This document shows positions 12,111-23,090 of a DNA stretch of 64,000 nucleotides, piece after piece. Within the stretch, counting starts at the first letter, position 1. Every line of letters begins with the position of its first letter. The stretch covers positions 16,671,193-16,735,192 of the forward strand of contig NC_054534.1 of NCBI RefSeq assembly GCF_017654505.1. The letters run 5' to 3'. The position numbers were made by a program, and so were the translations under genes. This DNA is from Polyodon spathula (Eukaryota; Chordata; Actinopteri; Acipenseriformes; Polyodontidae). The notes below the pieces were generated by a model. The model had not been told where the DNA came from, did not search any database, and saw only the letters and a program-made list of their open reading frames with translations.

Positions 12111-12989
12111 CCATTCTACATTGGCAGTACCATTGGTTCACTTATGGGGCAAATTGCTTTAAAATATTTTGCACATATTTGAGGATGAGATGATGATCTA
12201 TTTAGTCAGGAACTCTTGCGATTTAAAACAATTAAAAAAAAAAACTGTCGACCTAAGCATGTGTCACAGCATTGTTGGCTTGCTTGGTTTTGGTGCTCTC
12301 TGCCTTGCAGAGCCAGAGAAGGAGTCAGTTCGACTTGTGCGGCTGAAAATGATGCGACAATTGGGGAGGTGGAGGTAAATTCAACAGCAATAGTTCCCAG
12401 CTGGGCAATAATGTCTCCGTGTTCTATATCAGACAACAAATACACATTAAACAAACATTGTCAGTGTATTTATGGCTTTTTATGGTACAAATCAACCTTC
12501 ACTTTGTCAAAAAAAAAAAAACTTTCCCTATTAAAATTTAGAAAGCATTTTGTCAAATATTCAGGCAATAAAAACTTATTTGATGCCTTATAGATTATAT
12601 TTTTTATTGATTCAAAATAAATGTGCCTCTTCTCTGTTTAATAAGTGAAGCTATATTTTCCTAAAGTTCCCCCCAAGCTAAAAGTTAGTTTTACAGAGTT
12701 TACTTTCACTCAGACACCACTGGCACCAGTTTCCAGATCATGCAGGTGCCAGGTTAGCAAAACCAGCTAATTTTTCAAAAAACTACTTGATGAGGCCAAG
12801 CTCTTTGGCAGATGAAGGATTGGCATGTATATTACCTTGTCAAATTCCTGACAAGCACCTCACATCATCACTAAGATTATGTTTCTGGCATCTCAAACAT
12901 AAAATGGGGGGTGGAAGTTAAAGAATACTATTTTAGGAAGTTAAGATTTAGGAAAAATTAGAAATAATTCCATGTTTTTTGGTTTTTGG

Positions 12990-12994
<5 letters not shown>
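12111..12994. other. Intergenic, one unassigned minus-strand open frame
   Basis: No named gene. On the minus strand 12206-12454 there is an 82-codon frame with an even, protein-like composition in its middle, in a patch richer in GC than its flanks (12240-12420). I could not match it to a family. It may be a remnant of a repeat-encoded protein. Confidence 0.3.

Positions 12995-13049
<55 letters not shown>
12995..13049. repeat. (AT)n microsatellite
   Basis: Uninterrupted AT dinucleotide run. Confidence 0.95.
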
Positions 13050-13050
<1 letters not shown>

Positions 13051-13119
13051 CAAAACATTTTAAATCTGGCACTGAAAACATAACTTCCTGTGAATAGTGA
13101 ATGCAATATGGCATAATGA

Positions 13120-13432
13120 CAATTGACAACTCACTTTAAATAAACTCTCAAGACCCACCTGTTATTGATTTCCATGCTCTTTAAGCCTGATATCTGCTAT
13201 TAGGTGCTGTGTTTCTGCTACTATTTCATGTATTATGTTACTATCATGTATTATGCACTTTTCACTGTATCTAATGTATTATGCTTTTTTTTTTAACTGT
13301 ATATCCTGTATTATGCATTTATCTGTATTTAAAATATCATGGATTTTCTTGTTGTTACTGCACCTTGGTAAAGCGCTTTGTGATGGTGGTCCACTATGAA
13401 AGGTGCTATATAAAATAAAAATTGATTGATAA
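13120..13432 (+). mobile_element. L2-like LINE, 3' end
   Basis: The segment opens with CTCTCAAGACCCACCTGTT, the nucleotide form of the LKTHL-type end of L2 ORF2. A T-rich 3' UTR with a repeated CATGTATTATG phrase follows. It closes with GTAAAGCGCTTTGTGATGG…CTATATAAAAT and (TTGAT) repeats, the conserved L2 3' tail. The same tail occurs at the end of the SINE at 41725-41965, which fits a SINE mobilised by L2 machinery. Confidence 0.65.
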
Positions 13433-13604
13433 AGCATAATATCTGCTTAATGTCCAGGTACTGCATATTTCTACCATGTTGTTAGTTAGTTGTTGTCACT
13501 GTTAGATAAACAGCATAGAATGATCTCCAGTGATTCTGGAATGTAAAACACTGCTACAGTAGTGTAGAACTCATTCTGTTAAGCACAGAGACGGTAATCT
13601 TGTG

Positions 13605-13680
13605 GTGTGGGGACATTTTTGTGGCAAGACTGATGATTTCAGGTGTGGGGACATTTTTGTGGCAAGACTGATGATTTCAG
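13605..13680. repeat. Exact 38-bp tandem duplication
   Basis: Two identical 38-base units (13605-13642 and 13643-13680), each beginning GTGTGGGGACATTTTTGTGG and ending GATTTCAG. They sit between the L2 fragment and the Tc1 element in otherwise unremarkable DNA. Identity without a mismatch points to a recent slippage or duplication event. Confidence 0.95.
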
Positions 13681-14493
13681 TGCGATGGTATGGTCAGGGA
13701 GAGCTTTTTTAGTGAAAACAGTTACAGTTACAACAAAATAAAATGTAGTGCTTGTCATTCATCTCTCTGCTGATTTCTTAAACCATATGTGTGGCTGGCT
13801 TTTAACTTGGGTGAAGGTATGATATTCGCATTCAAATGACAAACCACACACTTCACTTAGAATACATTTGATAACTGAATGTGGATAATTCTTCTCTTTA
13901 CTCAATTATTTACTCAAAGCATTCAACAATGCAAAGCTTTTGAAATAAAATATTCTATTCTATTCTAGTAGCTAATAATTTTCCCATTAGCTAATTCAAC
14001 AATTACACCAATTACCTTCTCAAGATGGCTACCTCTTGCAGCCACTCACACCAATATGGAGTAGGTGTCTCCCAACCCCCAGGATCCTAAAGTCTCCAAT
14101 TAAGGTGGAAACACCTACTCTACCACACACATATAGAGGTTTAATATTTAGTTTTGAATTTCAGCTTAGTTCCTAACCTTATATAATCTTAGGTCTTTTT
14201 GTGTTTTTTATAGATAATCAAATGCAAAAAGCAGCAATACTTATTGCAAGGAGGGAAAGTGATACTGTGATCCATTTTAATAATTCTTTGCTGTTTTTCC
14301 AGAAGTCATAGGGCTCCACCCTCTGACTGAAAAGAAGAATGGCATTAAATAAAAAAGGGTTCCCTTTTGTTTTATAATAATGTACTAACAGGGAAGCAGC
14401 TAAGACACACTCTCTGCCTGCTTAAATGTTACAAGTTTAGCTGTAAACAAATGTCTTGTCAAAATTATGTTGTTTATTTAATTTCATGCAATA
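13681..14493. other. Intergenic with a short inverted repeat
   Basis: No gene seen. Around 14058-14122 GAGTAGGTGT pairs with ACACCTACTC about 50 bases downstream and could form a small hairpin. It may be a worn miniature element. Confidence 0.4.
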
Positions 14494-15768
14494 CAGTGCC
14501 TATAGAAAGTCTACATCCCTTTTCAAAATGTTCACCTTTTGTTGCCTTATAGCCTGGAATTAATATGCATATATTTTTCATTTCATTTTTCATTTTATAT
14601 ATATTTCATTTCATTTATCTACACATCCTACCCCACAACTTTCAAATGAAGAAATTATTCTAGAAATTTGTAGAAATTACAAATAAAAACTGAAATAGTT
14701 TGGTTGGATAAGTGTCCACCCCTCTTGTAACAGCAATCCTAAATTAGTTCAGGTGTAACCAATTGCCTTCAAAATCACACACCAAGTTAAATGGCCTCCA
14801 CCTGTGTTAAATTGTAGTATTTCACATGATTTCAGGATAAATTCAGCAGTTCCTGTAGGTTTCCTCTGCTGGGTAGTGCATTTTAAAGCAAAAAACTCAC
14901 CCATGAGCACCAAGGCTCTGACATATGCAAAAATAAAAAAAAATAAAAAAAATCACTCAGGAGATTCAGTGGTGGCAAAAAGTTTTGTGGTCTGACGAAA
15001 CTAAAATGGAACTTTCTGGCCTAAATGCAAAGCGTTATGTTTGGTGCAAACCCAACACAGCGCAAAGAACCAAAGAACACCATCCCTACTGTGAAGCATG
15101 GTGGTGGCAGCATTATGTTAGGCTGATGTTTCTCATCGGCAGGGACTGGGGCACTTGTCAGAATAGAAGGGGAAATGAATGGAGCAAAGTACAGAGAAGT
15201 CCTTGAGGAAAACCTGCTGCCCTCTGCAAGAAAGCTGAAACTGGGACGGAAGTTCACCTTTCAGCATGACCTAAAGCACACACTCAAAGCTACACTGGAG
15301 TGGCTAAGGAACAAAAAGGTAAATGTCCTTGAGTGGTCCAGTCAGAGCCCCGACCTAAATCCAATCAAAAATTTGTGACACAACTTGAAGATTGCTGTCC
15401 ATCAGTGCTCCCCAAGAAACTTGACAGAGCTTGAACAGTTTTGTAAAGAAGAATGGTCAAATATTGTCAAATCTAGGTGTGCAAAGTTGGTAGAGACCTA
15501 CCCCAACAGACTCACAGCTGTAATTGCTGCCAAAGGTGCTTCCACCAAGTATTAACTCAGGTGGGTGGAGACTTATCCAATTACGATCTTTCAGTTTTGT
15601 ATTTTTAGTATATATTTTTTTCTCTCAATACAAACTTTTTTCCCCTTAACAGTGTGGAGTATGGTGTGTAGATAAGTGGAAAAAAATCATGAAAATGCAT
15701 GAAACTCTGAGGCACAGACACAAAATGTGAAAAAAGTTCAAGGGGGTGTAGACTTTCTACAGGCATTG
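14494..15768 (+). mobile_element. Full-length but inactive Tc1-like transposon
   Basis: A 1275-base unit is flanked by TA on both sides (14492-14493 and 15769-15770). Its left end CAGTGCCTATAGAAAGTC pairs with the right end GACTTTCTACAGGCATTG as terminal inverted repeats with two mismatches in 18. That geometry, with a TA target, defines Tc1/mariner elements. The interior carries a decayed transposase on the plus strand. A/T-rich simple sequence near 14925-14955 marks a likely internal deletion that removed the DNA-binding half of the transposase. Confidence 0.9.
14970..15555 (+). pseudogene. Tc1-like transposase remnant
   Basis: Fragments in several frames spell the catalytic half of a Tc1 transposase: SDETKMELSG (first D), then KHGGGSIML and a shifted WGCF-type stretch, QHDLKHTLK (a decayed form of the second-D motif), and [14 protein letters not shown] (the SPDLNPIENL motif, where the third acidic residue lies). 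A TGA follows the last motif, and at least two frame changes break the chain before the end at TATTAA. The paired helix-turn-helix N-terminal part is missing. It cannot make a working enzyme. Confidence 0.85.
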
Positions 15769-16189
15769 TATATGCAAATGTATGTTGTCACTTAGCATGT
15801 CTAATGTTAAGCCTGGTTTCAAGGTTAATGACAATGGGTCCCTATGCAACTGGTTCATCCCTCAGCACAATGGTTGCACTCAACACAGTCATACATTTAA
15901 AGACACTTATTGCAACAGTAAGGAAAATAAACGAATCTTTGAAAACACTACCTCATGAGCTGCATCTCTTTGGCAGATGAAGGTTTTTAATGTATAGTAC
16001 TGTTTGGAGTTTGCAAGGAAATTCCTGGCAAGGACAACATAAAGATTATGTTTCTGGAATCCAAAATATAATTGAAAGTTAAAGCTATATTTTTGAAAGT
16101 CAAAATGTAATTTAATAATAATCCAGTGGGTTAACATGGTGAGTTTTCAGGTTTAACGTCTAAAAAAATAAAACACACCAGCACTGTGG
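15769..16189. other. Intergenic, no feature seen
   Basis: AT-rich DNA between the Tc1 element and the repeat that hosts the CR1 insertion. Nothing recognised. Confidence 0.45.
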
Positions 16190-16236
16190 TACTGGAACAA
16201 TTTTTAAAGTGAGGGTGCTGAAAGCCATTGAACAAT
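16190..16236. repeat. Left part of an older repeat split by the CR1 insertion
   Basis: The sequence GTACTGGAAC…GAGGGTGCTGAAAGCC is an imperfect inverted match to AGGGGTGCTGGGGGTGC (complement of 19422-19447) on the other side of the CR1 element. Together, 16190-16236 and 19379-19460 look like one TIR-bearing miniature element into which the CR1 copy inserted. Confidence 0.4.
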
Positions 16237-16457
16237 ATGGTCCTTGCAAAGGACCATATGGACAGCTGGAAATAATTAATCAAAACGCATGGCTGAAGAC
16301 GTGGTGCACACGGGAAGGCTTCACCTATCTTGATCATTGGACCACATTCTACAACGAAGACTATCTGTATAGACGGGATGGACTGCATTTAAATAACAAG
16401 GGAACTAGTCTACTCGGAGAAAAGATCCTCGAGCAGGTTCGGAAGCATTTAAACTAG
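16237..16457 (+). pseudogene. CR1 ORF1 C-terminal fragment (SGNH-type esterase end)
   Basis: The open frame runs to a TAG at 16455-16457 and includes NAWLKTWCTREGFTYLDHW followed by RRDGLHLNNKGTSLLGEKI. The D-x-x-H in DGLHL is the Asp/His pair of SGNH hydrolases, and CR1/L2 ORF1 proteins often carry such an esterase. The catalytic Ser block and the N-terminal part are cut off by the 5' truncation, so this is a remnant. Confidence 0.7.
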
Positions 16458-16526
16458 AAAGGAAGGGGGGAGAAATCAACAAAAAAACAGAAGGGAGACC
16501 GCATCAAAACAAGAACAACAACTCAG

Positions 16527-17422
16527 GTAAGACAACCATTAAATGTATTTATCTAAATGCTAGAAGTATCAGAAACAAAATTCTAGAACTTGAAGCTACT
16601 GCACTAACAGGTAACTATGATGTGATAGGTGTTACAGAAACGTGGTTATCTGAGAGTGATGGGGACGAATATAATATTTGTGGGTATACACTGTATAGGA
16701 AAGACAGGCAGGACAGAAGAGGAGGAGGGGTAGCGCTATACATAAGAAACAGTCTTGAAGCCCAGGTGTTAAACCTGGACAAAGAAAATAAAACCGAATC
16801 AATATGGGTCAGAATAACAGACAAAAATTCAAAAGGCATAATAATAGGAGCATGCTATAGACCGCCAGATTCAGACGGTGAGCACAATAATCTGTTATAC
16901 AATGACATTAGAAATGTATGTAGCAAAGGAGAAGCCATACTAATGGGGGATTTCAACTTCCCCCAAATAAAATGGGAAAACCCGGTGGGTAGCGCGAAGG
17001 ATGAAATAGAAATGGTGGAAATGACAAATGACTGCTTCCTAACACAATTTGTGAAGGCACCCACTAGAGGGGAGGCATGCCTTGATTTAGTCTTTTCAAA
17101 TAACGAAGATAGAATAACTAAAACAGAGGTCAGAGAACCACTGGCAAACTCAGACCACAACATGGTCTCATTTGAAGTGTTTTTTAAATCCCCAAAAGTA
17201 AAGACTAAAGTTAAGGTTTACAATTTTAGAAAAGCAAACTATGAAGGCATGAAACAGAGACTAACAGAAGTAGATTGGAGTAAAATAGAGAAAACACCCA
17301 CAGAAGAAGGATGGTTGTTCTTCAAAAATGTAGTACTAGAGGCGCAAAACAATTACATCCCTAAAGTAGACAAATCTAAATGTAAAACTAAATTGCCAAA
17401 ATGGTTTAATAGATCAATTTAA
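16527..17422 (+). pseudogene. CR1 ORF2, endonuclease part (ends at a frameshift)
   Basis: An apurinic/apyrimidinic-type endonuclease domain that nicks target DNA for reverse transcription. In order I see LNARSIRNKILELE (N-terminal Asn motif), VTETWLS (metal-binding Glu), GACYRPP, LMGDFNFP (catalytic Asp and Asn) and NSDHNMVSF (Asp/His), the complete APE set. The frame begins upstream of the first ATG-like codon near 16527-16560; the true start is uncertain. It ends at TAA (17420-17422) in AATTTAAAAAAAAT. One extra T ahead of the A run would account for the break, since removing one base there restores continuity with the next segment. Confidence 0.85.
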
Positions 17423-19301
17423 AAAAAATATTCAGCGAAAAAAGGCACTTTACAGAGCATTAAAAAAGGACCGAAAAGAAAGTAAGCAGAAAGAGTACAC
17501 AGAACTGCAAACGCAAGTCAAAAAGGAAGTTAGAAAGGCCAAGAGAGAAATAGAAATGAACATTGCTAAGGGAGCTAAAACCAATTCCAAAATGTTTTTC
17601 CAATATTACAACAGCAAGAGAACATTCAAAGAGGAGATTAAATGTTTAAGAGATACAAATGGCAAAATCGTAGAGGAAGAAAAAAAAATAGCAAATATGT
17701 TAAATGATTACTTTTCACAAGTTTTTACAAAGGAAGATACTGACAACATGCCCCACATGTCATCCAGTTCCTATCCAGTTTTAAATAACTTTAGCATAAC
17801 TGAGGCAGAAGTGTTAAAGGGACTAGGAGCTCTTAAAATAAACAAATCCCCTGGGCCGGATGAGATCCTCCCAATAGTACTCAAAGAAATGAAAGAAGTT
17901 AATTACAAACCGCTAACCAAGATCATGCAGCAGTCTCTTGACACAGGGGTGGTACCGACAGACTGGAAAATTGCAAACGTAATACCGATCCACAAAAAGG
18001 GAAACAAAACTGAACCAGGTAACTACAGACCAGTAAGCCTGACTTCTATTATATGCAAACTTATGGAAACTATAATAAGATCCAAAATGGAAAATTACCT
18101 ATATGGTAACAGGGTACTGGGAGACAGTCAACATGGTTTTAGGAAAGGGAGATCGTGTCTAACTAACTTGCTTGATTTTTTTGAGGATGCAACATCGATA
18201 ATGGATAATTGCAAAGCATATGACATGGTTTATTTAGATTTCCAGAAAGCTTTTGACAAAGTCCCGCACAAAAGATTAATTCTCAAACTGAACGCAGTTG
18301 GGATTCAAGGAAACACATGTACATGGATTAGGGAGTGGTTAACATGTAGAAAACAGAAAGTACTGATTAGAGGAAAAACCTCAGAATGGAGTGTGGTAAC
18401 CAGCGGTGTACCACAGGGATCAGTATTAGGTCCTCTGCTATTCCTAATCTACATTAATGATTTAGATTCTGGTATAGTAAGCAAACTTGTTAAATTTGCA
18501 GACGACACAAAAGTAGGAGGAGTGGCAAACACTGTTGCAGCAGCAAAGGTCATTCAAAATGATCTAGACAAGATTCAGAACTGGGCAGACACATGGCAAA
18601 TGACATTTAATAGAGAAAAGTGTAAGGTACTGCACGCAGGAAATAAAAATGTACATTATAAATATCATATGGGAGATATTGAAATTGGAGAAGGAATCTA
18701 TGAAAAAGACCTAGGAGTTTTTGTTGACTCAGAAATGTCTTCATCTAGGCAATGTGGGGAAGCTATAAAAAAGGCTAACAAGATGCTCGGATACATTGTG
18801 AAAAGTGTTGAATTTAAATCAAGGGAAGTAATGTTAAAACTGTACAATGCACTTGTAAGACCTCATCTTGAATATTGTGTGCAGTTCTGGTCACCTCGCT
18901 ATAAAAAAGATATTGCTGCTCTAGAAAGAGTGCAAAGAAGAGCGACCAGAATTATTCCGGGCTTAAAAGGCATGTCATATGCAGACAGGCTAAAAGAATT
19001 GAATCTGTTCAGTCTTGAACAAAGAAGACTACGTGGCGACCTAATTCAAGCATTCAAAATTCTAAAAGGTATTGACAGTGTCGACCCAAGGGACTTTTTC
19101 AGCCTGAAAAAAGAAACAAGGACCAGGGGTCACAAATGGAGTTTAGAAAAAGGGGCATTCAGAACAGAAAATAGGAGACACTTTTTTACACAGAGAATTG
19201 TGAGGGTCTGGAATCAACTCCCCAGTAATGTTGTTGAAGCTGACACCCTGGGATCCTTCAAGAAGCTGCTTGATGAGATTTTGGGATCAATAAGCTACTA
19301 A
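17423..19301 (+). pseudogene. CR1 ORF2, reverse transcriptase part
   Basis: It continues ORF2 after the frameshift, is open from about 17423, has an internal ATG at 17556 and a stop at 19299-19301. The RT motifs are intact: SPGPDEI, IPIHKKGNK…NYRPVSL, AFDKVPHKRL (catalytic Asp, around residue 232 from 17556), GVPQGSVLGP, and KFADDTK (catalytic DD, around residue 315; F in place of the usual Y in YADD). The CR1-specific C-terminal domain follows. Every motif needed for polymerisation is present, so only the upstream one-base shift separates this copy from a complete ORF2. Confidence 0.9.
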
Positions 19302-19378
19302 CAACCAAACGAGCAAGATGGGCCGAATGGCCTCCTCTCGTTTGTAAACTTTCTTATGTTCTTATGTTCTTATGTTCT

Positions 19379-20139
19379 AAAACTGTAACCCCTGCATATG
19401 ATGGAAGCCATGCAAAGCCAGGGGGTGCACCCCCAGCACCCCTAGTTCCAGAGCGCTTGCACCACCAAAATCACAACTCCAGGTCGACAGATCAAGACAC
19501 GTCGAGTATTGTAAAAAGCAACAGATGTGCTACAGTGACTCAAAGCACAGCCACCTTTAACACTGGACAAGACCAACATGTGTAATGAATGAGAGCTTAA
19601 ATTATATAACGCTGCATGAATGAGCCAAGATCTAGAGCACACAGCTCTATAGCTGTTCATAGTTCCCATAATTAGCTGCAATATGCTACCCCTACTCCCT
19701 GATTATTTGTTTGGATTGTGTTCCCTAATATGGCTGTCCTACACATTACTGACAGTGTTGAAGCAGGCTTTGGTGGGTTTTGTTTGTTTTTTGTTTTTAA
19801 ATTTTTGAAATGTATAGTGAAAAGGTTAACAGGTGTATGAAAGGCTATGTCTTCATTGTTATTTGTTAAAGTATTATTTCGAGAACAGATTTTGCAGTAA
19901 AATTGTCTCAACTCGGTGTACTGAATACACAACGAAAACGCCAACGAGAATATAACTGTTAAGTTTAAATCTATTGCGTATTTAGATTTTTTTTTAATGC
20001 ATCCCCTTTGTTGTCCCATGAACAACTTGTGATCATCGAAATAAAAGTGACCACAAAAGATTCCTCGTTCTGTATGCTAAAAGATTCGTTTTGTAAGAGT
20101 ACTGTAAATTAAAAGGCGCTAAAAAACACACACTATCTT
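19379..20139. other. Right part of the repeat hosting CR1, then intergenic DNA
   Basis: 19379-19460 resumes the older repeat interrupted by CR1 (GGGGGTGCACCCCC palindrome at 19419-19432). The rest up to the (ATT)n run shows no gene. Confidence 0.4.
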
Positions 20140-20140
20140 C

Positions 20141-20194
<54 letters not shown>
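20140..20194. repeat. (ATT)n microsatellite
   Basis: Uninterrupted TAT/ATT trinucleotide run about 430 bases upstream of the BRD10 start codon. Confidence 0.95.
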
Positions 20195-20195
<1 letters not shown>

Positions 20196-20219
20196 CTAGA
20201 TACGATTAACATTTAGGAC

Positions 20220-20623
20220 ACCATTACACAAGGATAAACCTGTGTCACGGGGCGCTGACGTCGGCACAACAGGAGAAACAGGTCTCCGTACTCAACCTGC
20301 AGGCAGGGGGACAACGTTCAAAATAAAGCTTTGGTAACTTATAGGACGAGAATGAGCGGATAAGCGCTGCCTGCATATTACAGGATATTTGAATACATTC
20401 GCATAAAAGTACTGAGAGTCCGATTATTGTAATTCCCGATTGTGATTGAGAATAAACTGTAGACAAAATTGATGGACAAATCATATTTAACCGGCTTCGG
20501 ATTGCTTTCACAGTCCATGGAAGAGACTGATCTAGGGTTTTGGAGGAGTTGGTACGGTTAACAGTAGTTTTACTCTTGCGAAGCAGTTTTCCCAGGAATT
20601 CGGGATTTCTTTCCCCGAATGAT
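20220..20623 (+). promoter_or_regulatory. BRD10: BRD10 5' flank: CRE-like site and upstream ORF
   Basis: Upstream of the BRD10 start lies TGACGTCG at 20256-20263, one base from the CREB/ATF consensus TGACGTCA. An ATG in good context (GTCCATGG, ATG at 20517) opens a 14-codon upstream ORF that ends at TAA 20559-20561, out of frame with the main start at 20624. If the transcript begins above 20517, this uORF would be expected to dampen translation. The transcription start is not visible from sequence. Confidence 0.35.
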
Positions 20624-22059
20624 ATGGAGGAAGCGGCCGGCTCAGGCCCTACGAACAATGAGTCGCATGAAGAGGCGGACAAAAGAGGGCAGAGCTGCAG
20701 TGACAGAGGGGATACAGGCGGCTTCGGGATGCAAATTGACAGCGCTGTTCTCAGAGGTCTAAAAGAAGGCCCCAACACTATTGGATGTGGGGATCAGACA
20801 AATTTGGCCCGGATTAACATCACAACTTTGCCCTTGGATTTAAAGCCGGTAAATCTTGCAGCGTTGACCGATGAGACTGGAAATAATAGCCACACAGATG
20901 TAAATGCTGATGTTGAAAAGCAACATTGTTTGCCTTTAACAAACACCGAAGAACAAGAAGTCACGGACACTGCTTCAGGTGGAAATAAAACCGATTTAAA
21001 AAGTAAAGATCCTGATACTCTACGGGATACACTACAGCAATCACGTAAATTGTGTTTTAAAAGTAAATGTCTCACTAGATCGTTTCAGCATAATGCTAGC
21101 ATAGATCATTTATCAGTTTTTCCTCAAACAAACTGTGATGGTCAGCACGAAGTTTTAGACACACCATTTGAGCATCATAACTCTGTAAGCAAGACCATTG
21201 AGAGTGCGGGTTTCAGGACAAGCTTTCATCTTCTGGATGGGCTCGGTCCAGGCGCTTCCTTCACCAAGGAAAACAATAACACACGGAACTCTTGTATCAC
21301 TGCTAGTAAACAGGGCACGCTGTCTCCTGCCAGCAGTGCCGTCATGAACATGGTTAACGCTACTGATACAATCCGAAATTGTGAATATCGCTCTGAATTA
21401 TTCGGAGTTGGGGATTATAAAGAGAACGGTGACAATGTGAAAATAGTGGGTTTGGATAGAGTTCCCTCACAGGAGTCCGCATGCGAAGAATCTCAAGTAG
21501 GAACCACATTACCTGGAGCTGCACAGAGTCCCGAATGTAATTTGAGCGCAGAGGTTCTCATTAATGGTACATCATCAGCATCGCAGGAAGATGCCATTTC
21601 CGAGGCTAGGACAGAGTCGAGCAACAGTGTGAACGTGGAACAGGAGATGGTTCAAATTTCGGAGGATAGTCGGTTTTTGCTAGAGATTTTTCATGAAAGC
21701 AGTACTAGCAGTGGAGCTGCTAACGCCCTGGATGATCTAAGCTACGAGCTGCAGCAAGGTTATCGGATTCTGAATGGTTTTCTTTTAGAAAAACACCGGA
21801 GTTTAACGACTCCTTTCATGAACCCCGTTAGTAAAAAAGAATTTGGGGATTATAACAGTCGCACCCAGGAACCGATGTGGCTAAGGAGAATGCAGCAAAA
21901 GTTTGTCAACGGGGAATACGAGACCATCACAGACTTCGTGGGTGACTTCAGGTTGATGCTGGAAAACTGTTACAGGTATCACGGGGTCGACCACTGGCTT
22001 TCAAAGCAAGCACAGAAATTGGAAATGATGTTGGAACAGAAGCTTACCTTGCTGTCAAG
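20624..22059 (+). CDS. BRD10: BRD10 exon 1: N-terminus and bromodomain
   Basis: First coding exon of the bromodomain protein BRD10 (KIAA2026), a large nuclear protein of poorly known function. The ATG at 20624 gives MEEAAGSGP; the frame is open further up but only with TTG, so ATG is chosen. Residues 1 to about 365 are polar, Ser/Asn/Glu-rich and probably disordered. From about 370 to the exon end there is an atypical bromodomain: LDDLSYELQQGYRILNGFL (helix Z), TTPFMNPV, EPMWLRRMQQKF, YETITDFVGDFRLMLENCYRYHG (helix B end with the conserved Asn), then the helix C region to TLLSR. It ends in phase 2 at TCAAG|GTAAGT. The N-terminal region seems longer than in mammals, as I recall them. Confidence 0.92.
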
Positions 22060-22889
22060 GTAAGTTAGTCATGATCACCATTATGAATTTACACATACAA
22101 AATACTTTTGTACTTAGTACACTCTATGCAGATTGGTGAAAGGTGCGGTTAAAACTACATGGGGTTGTTTACTACCTGTAAAGTTACTCCAAAGCCATTC
22201 CCTTTGCAAACTCCAAAAACGAACAACCGTCTTCTCTATCCGTTTATATGCAGCACCTGAGTTAATTGGTGATTTAATACCCCTGTTTGCATTAGGCTCC
22301 GTTCCTCAAGTTAACTGTATTTAGCGACCACATACCAGAATTCTCTCAACTCTGTATGAAGGAATGTTTTACAATAAGCAAACGCTTGAATCCCGCTCTA
22401 AAACGTGATTTAATTAATCTAATTACCAATGTTCTGTTTGTTTTTTTAACAGTCCTTAAAGTTTTGTGAATAAGGACCATTGTTTTAACAAAAATGCAAG
22501 CATCTAATTCGGGAGTGGGGAATTTTAATTGTATGAACAGGAATTAGGTTAGAATAAAGGATAATAGCACATTGTAGTATTCTATTGCTGAGGTACTGAA
22601 CACTACAAAATATTTTGAGAGGCAAAGGTTGTATCCTGCATTGTTTTAAAAATATAAAAGCATAATATCCACAGCTACAGTCAGCATTTCTACCCAGAAT
22701 ATTGTAGATAATGTCTACATTGGCCATAACTCAACAGGAATTTAAAGAAGATATCACAAAGGCACTGCTGCAATACACTGCACTTTATTTTTGTATGCAT
22801 TTATTTATTTATAAACCAACTGCCCCAATCAAAATCCCAGTTTTAATCTGTGGTGTTGGGTTTGCACCAATGTTTGTTTTTCCTTCAAG
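22060..22889 (+). other. BRD10: BRD10 intron 1
   Basis: GTAAGT donor and TCCTTCAAG acceptor. No repeat or RNA gene recognised. Confidence 0.85.
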
Positions 22890-23090
22890 GCCTCTGAGGG
22901 GGAAGACAGCACTAGCCATGACATCAAAAGGCCGCTATGGATCGGAAGAGGAGAAGGTATTGGTGAGCACATCCACCAGGAGGCGCACCACTCCCCGGAA
23001 CCTGGGAGCCATAGCGACAGGGGCCAGAGAATCCATCATGGTGCAGGCCTTGAGATTAGAAGAGCAGCAGAGGGCCAAGGACGTGAGGAG
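22890..23090 (+). CDS. BRD10: BRD10 exon 2
   Basis: A 201-base exon with phase 2 on both sides. Its peptide RPLRGKTALAMTSKGRYG…STRRRTTPRNLG…ESIMVQALRLEEQQRAKDVRR aligns with the mammalian segment right after the bromodomain (TLREKTTIAVTSKGRYG…), which is basic and runs into a coiled, Arg/Glu-rich helix. The acceptor is TTCAAG|G. The best-fitting donor is GTGAGGAG|GTTGGA, a weak non-consensus GT. It is chosen because joining there to exon 3 keeps the RRxREQxRKE helix in register with mammals; the stronger-looking GTGAGG seven bases earlier breaks the frame. Confidence 0.85.

Larger units (their letters stand above)
16237..19378 (+). mobile_element. CR1-type LINE, 5'-truncated, about 3.1 kb
   Basis: This is a non-LTR retrotransposon with the end of ORF1, a nearly complete ORF2 (endonuclease plus reverse transcriptase) and a very short 3' UTR that closes in three TTATGTTC repeats. 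A short 3' UTR with an 8-bp terminal repeat and no poly-A tail is diagnostic for CR1. The C-terminal motif RRATRIIPGL…RLKELNLFSL matches the CR1 ORF2 end. A start inside ORF1 shows 5' truncation. Two more copies of the same 3' end lie at 50602-51360 and 63226-63352. The reading frames are so well kept that the insertion must be young. It sits in UHRF2-BRD10 intergenic DNA, inside an older repeat. Confidence 0.93.

Noticed and set aside
16622..19301. Host gene encoding an endonuclease/reverse transcriptase
   Set aside because: It is ORF2 of a CR1 LINE, with a 3' 8-bp repeat and other truncated copies in the same window.
20540..20623. 28-codon extension of BRD10 upstream of the ATG at 20624
   Set aside because: It starts with TTG and has no ATG; the ATG at 20624 begins an N-terminus of the expected acidic type.
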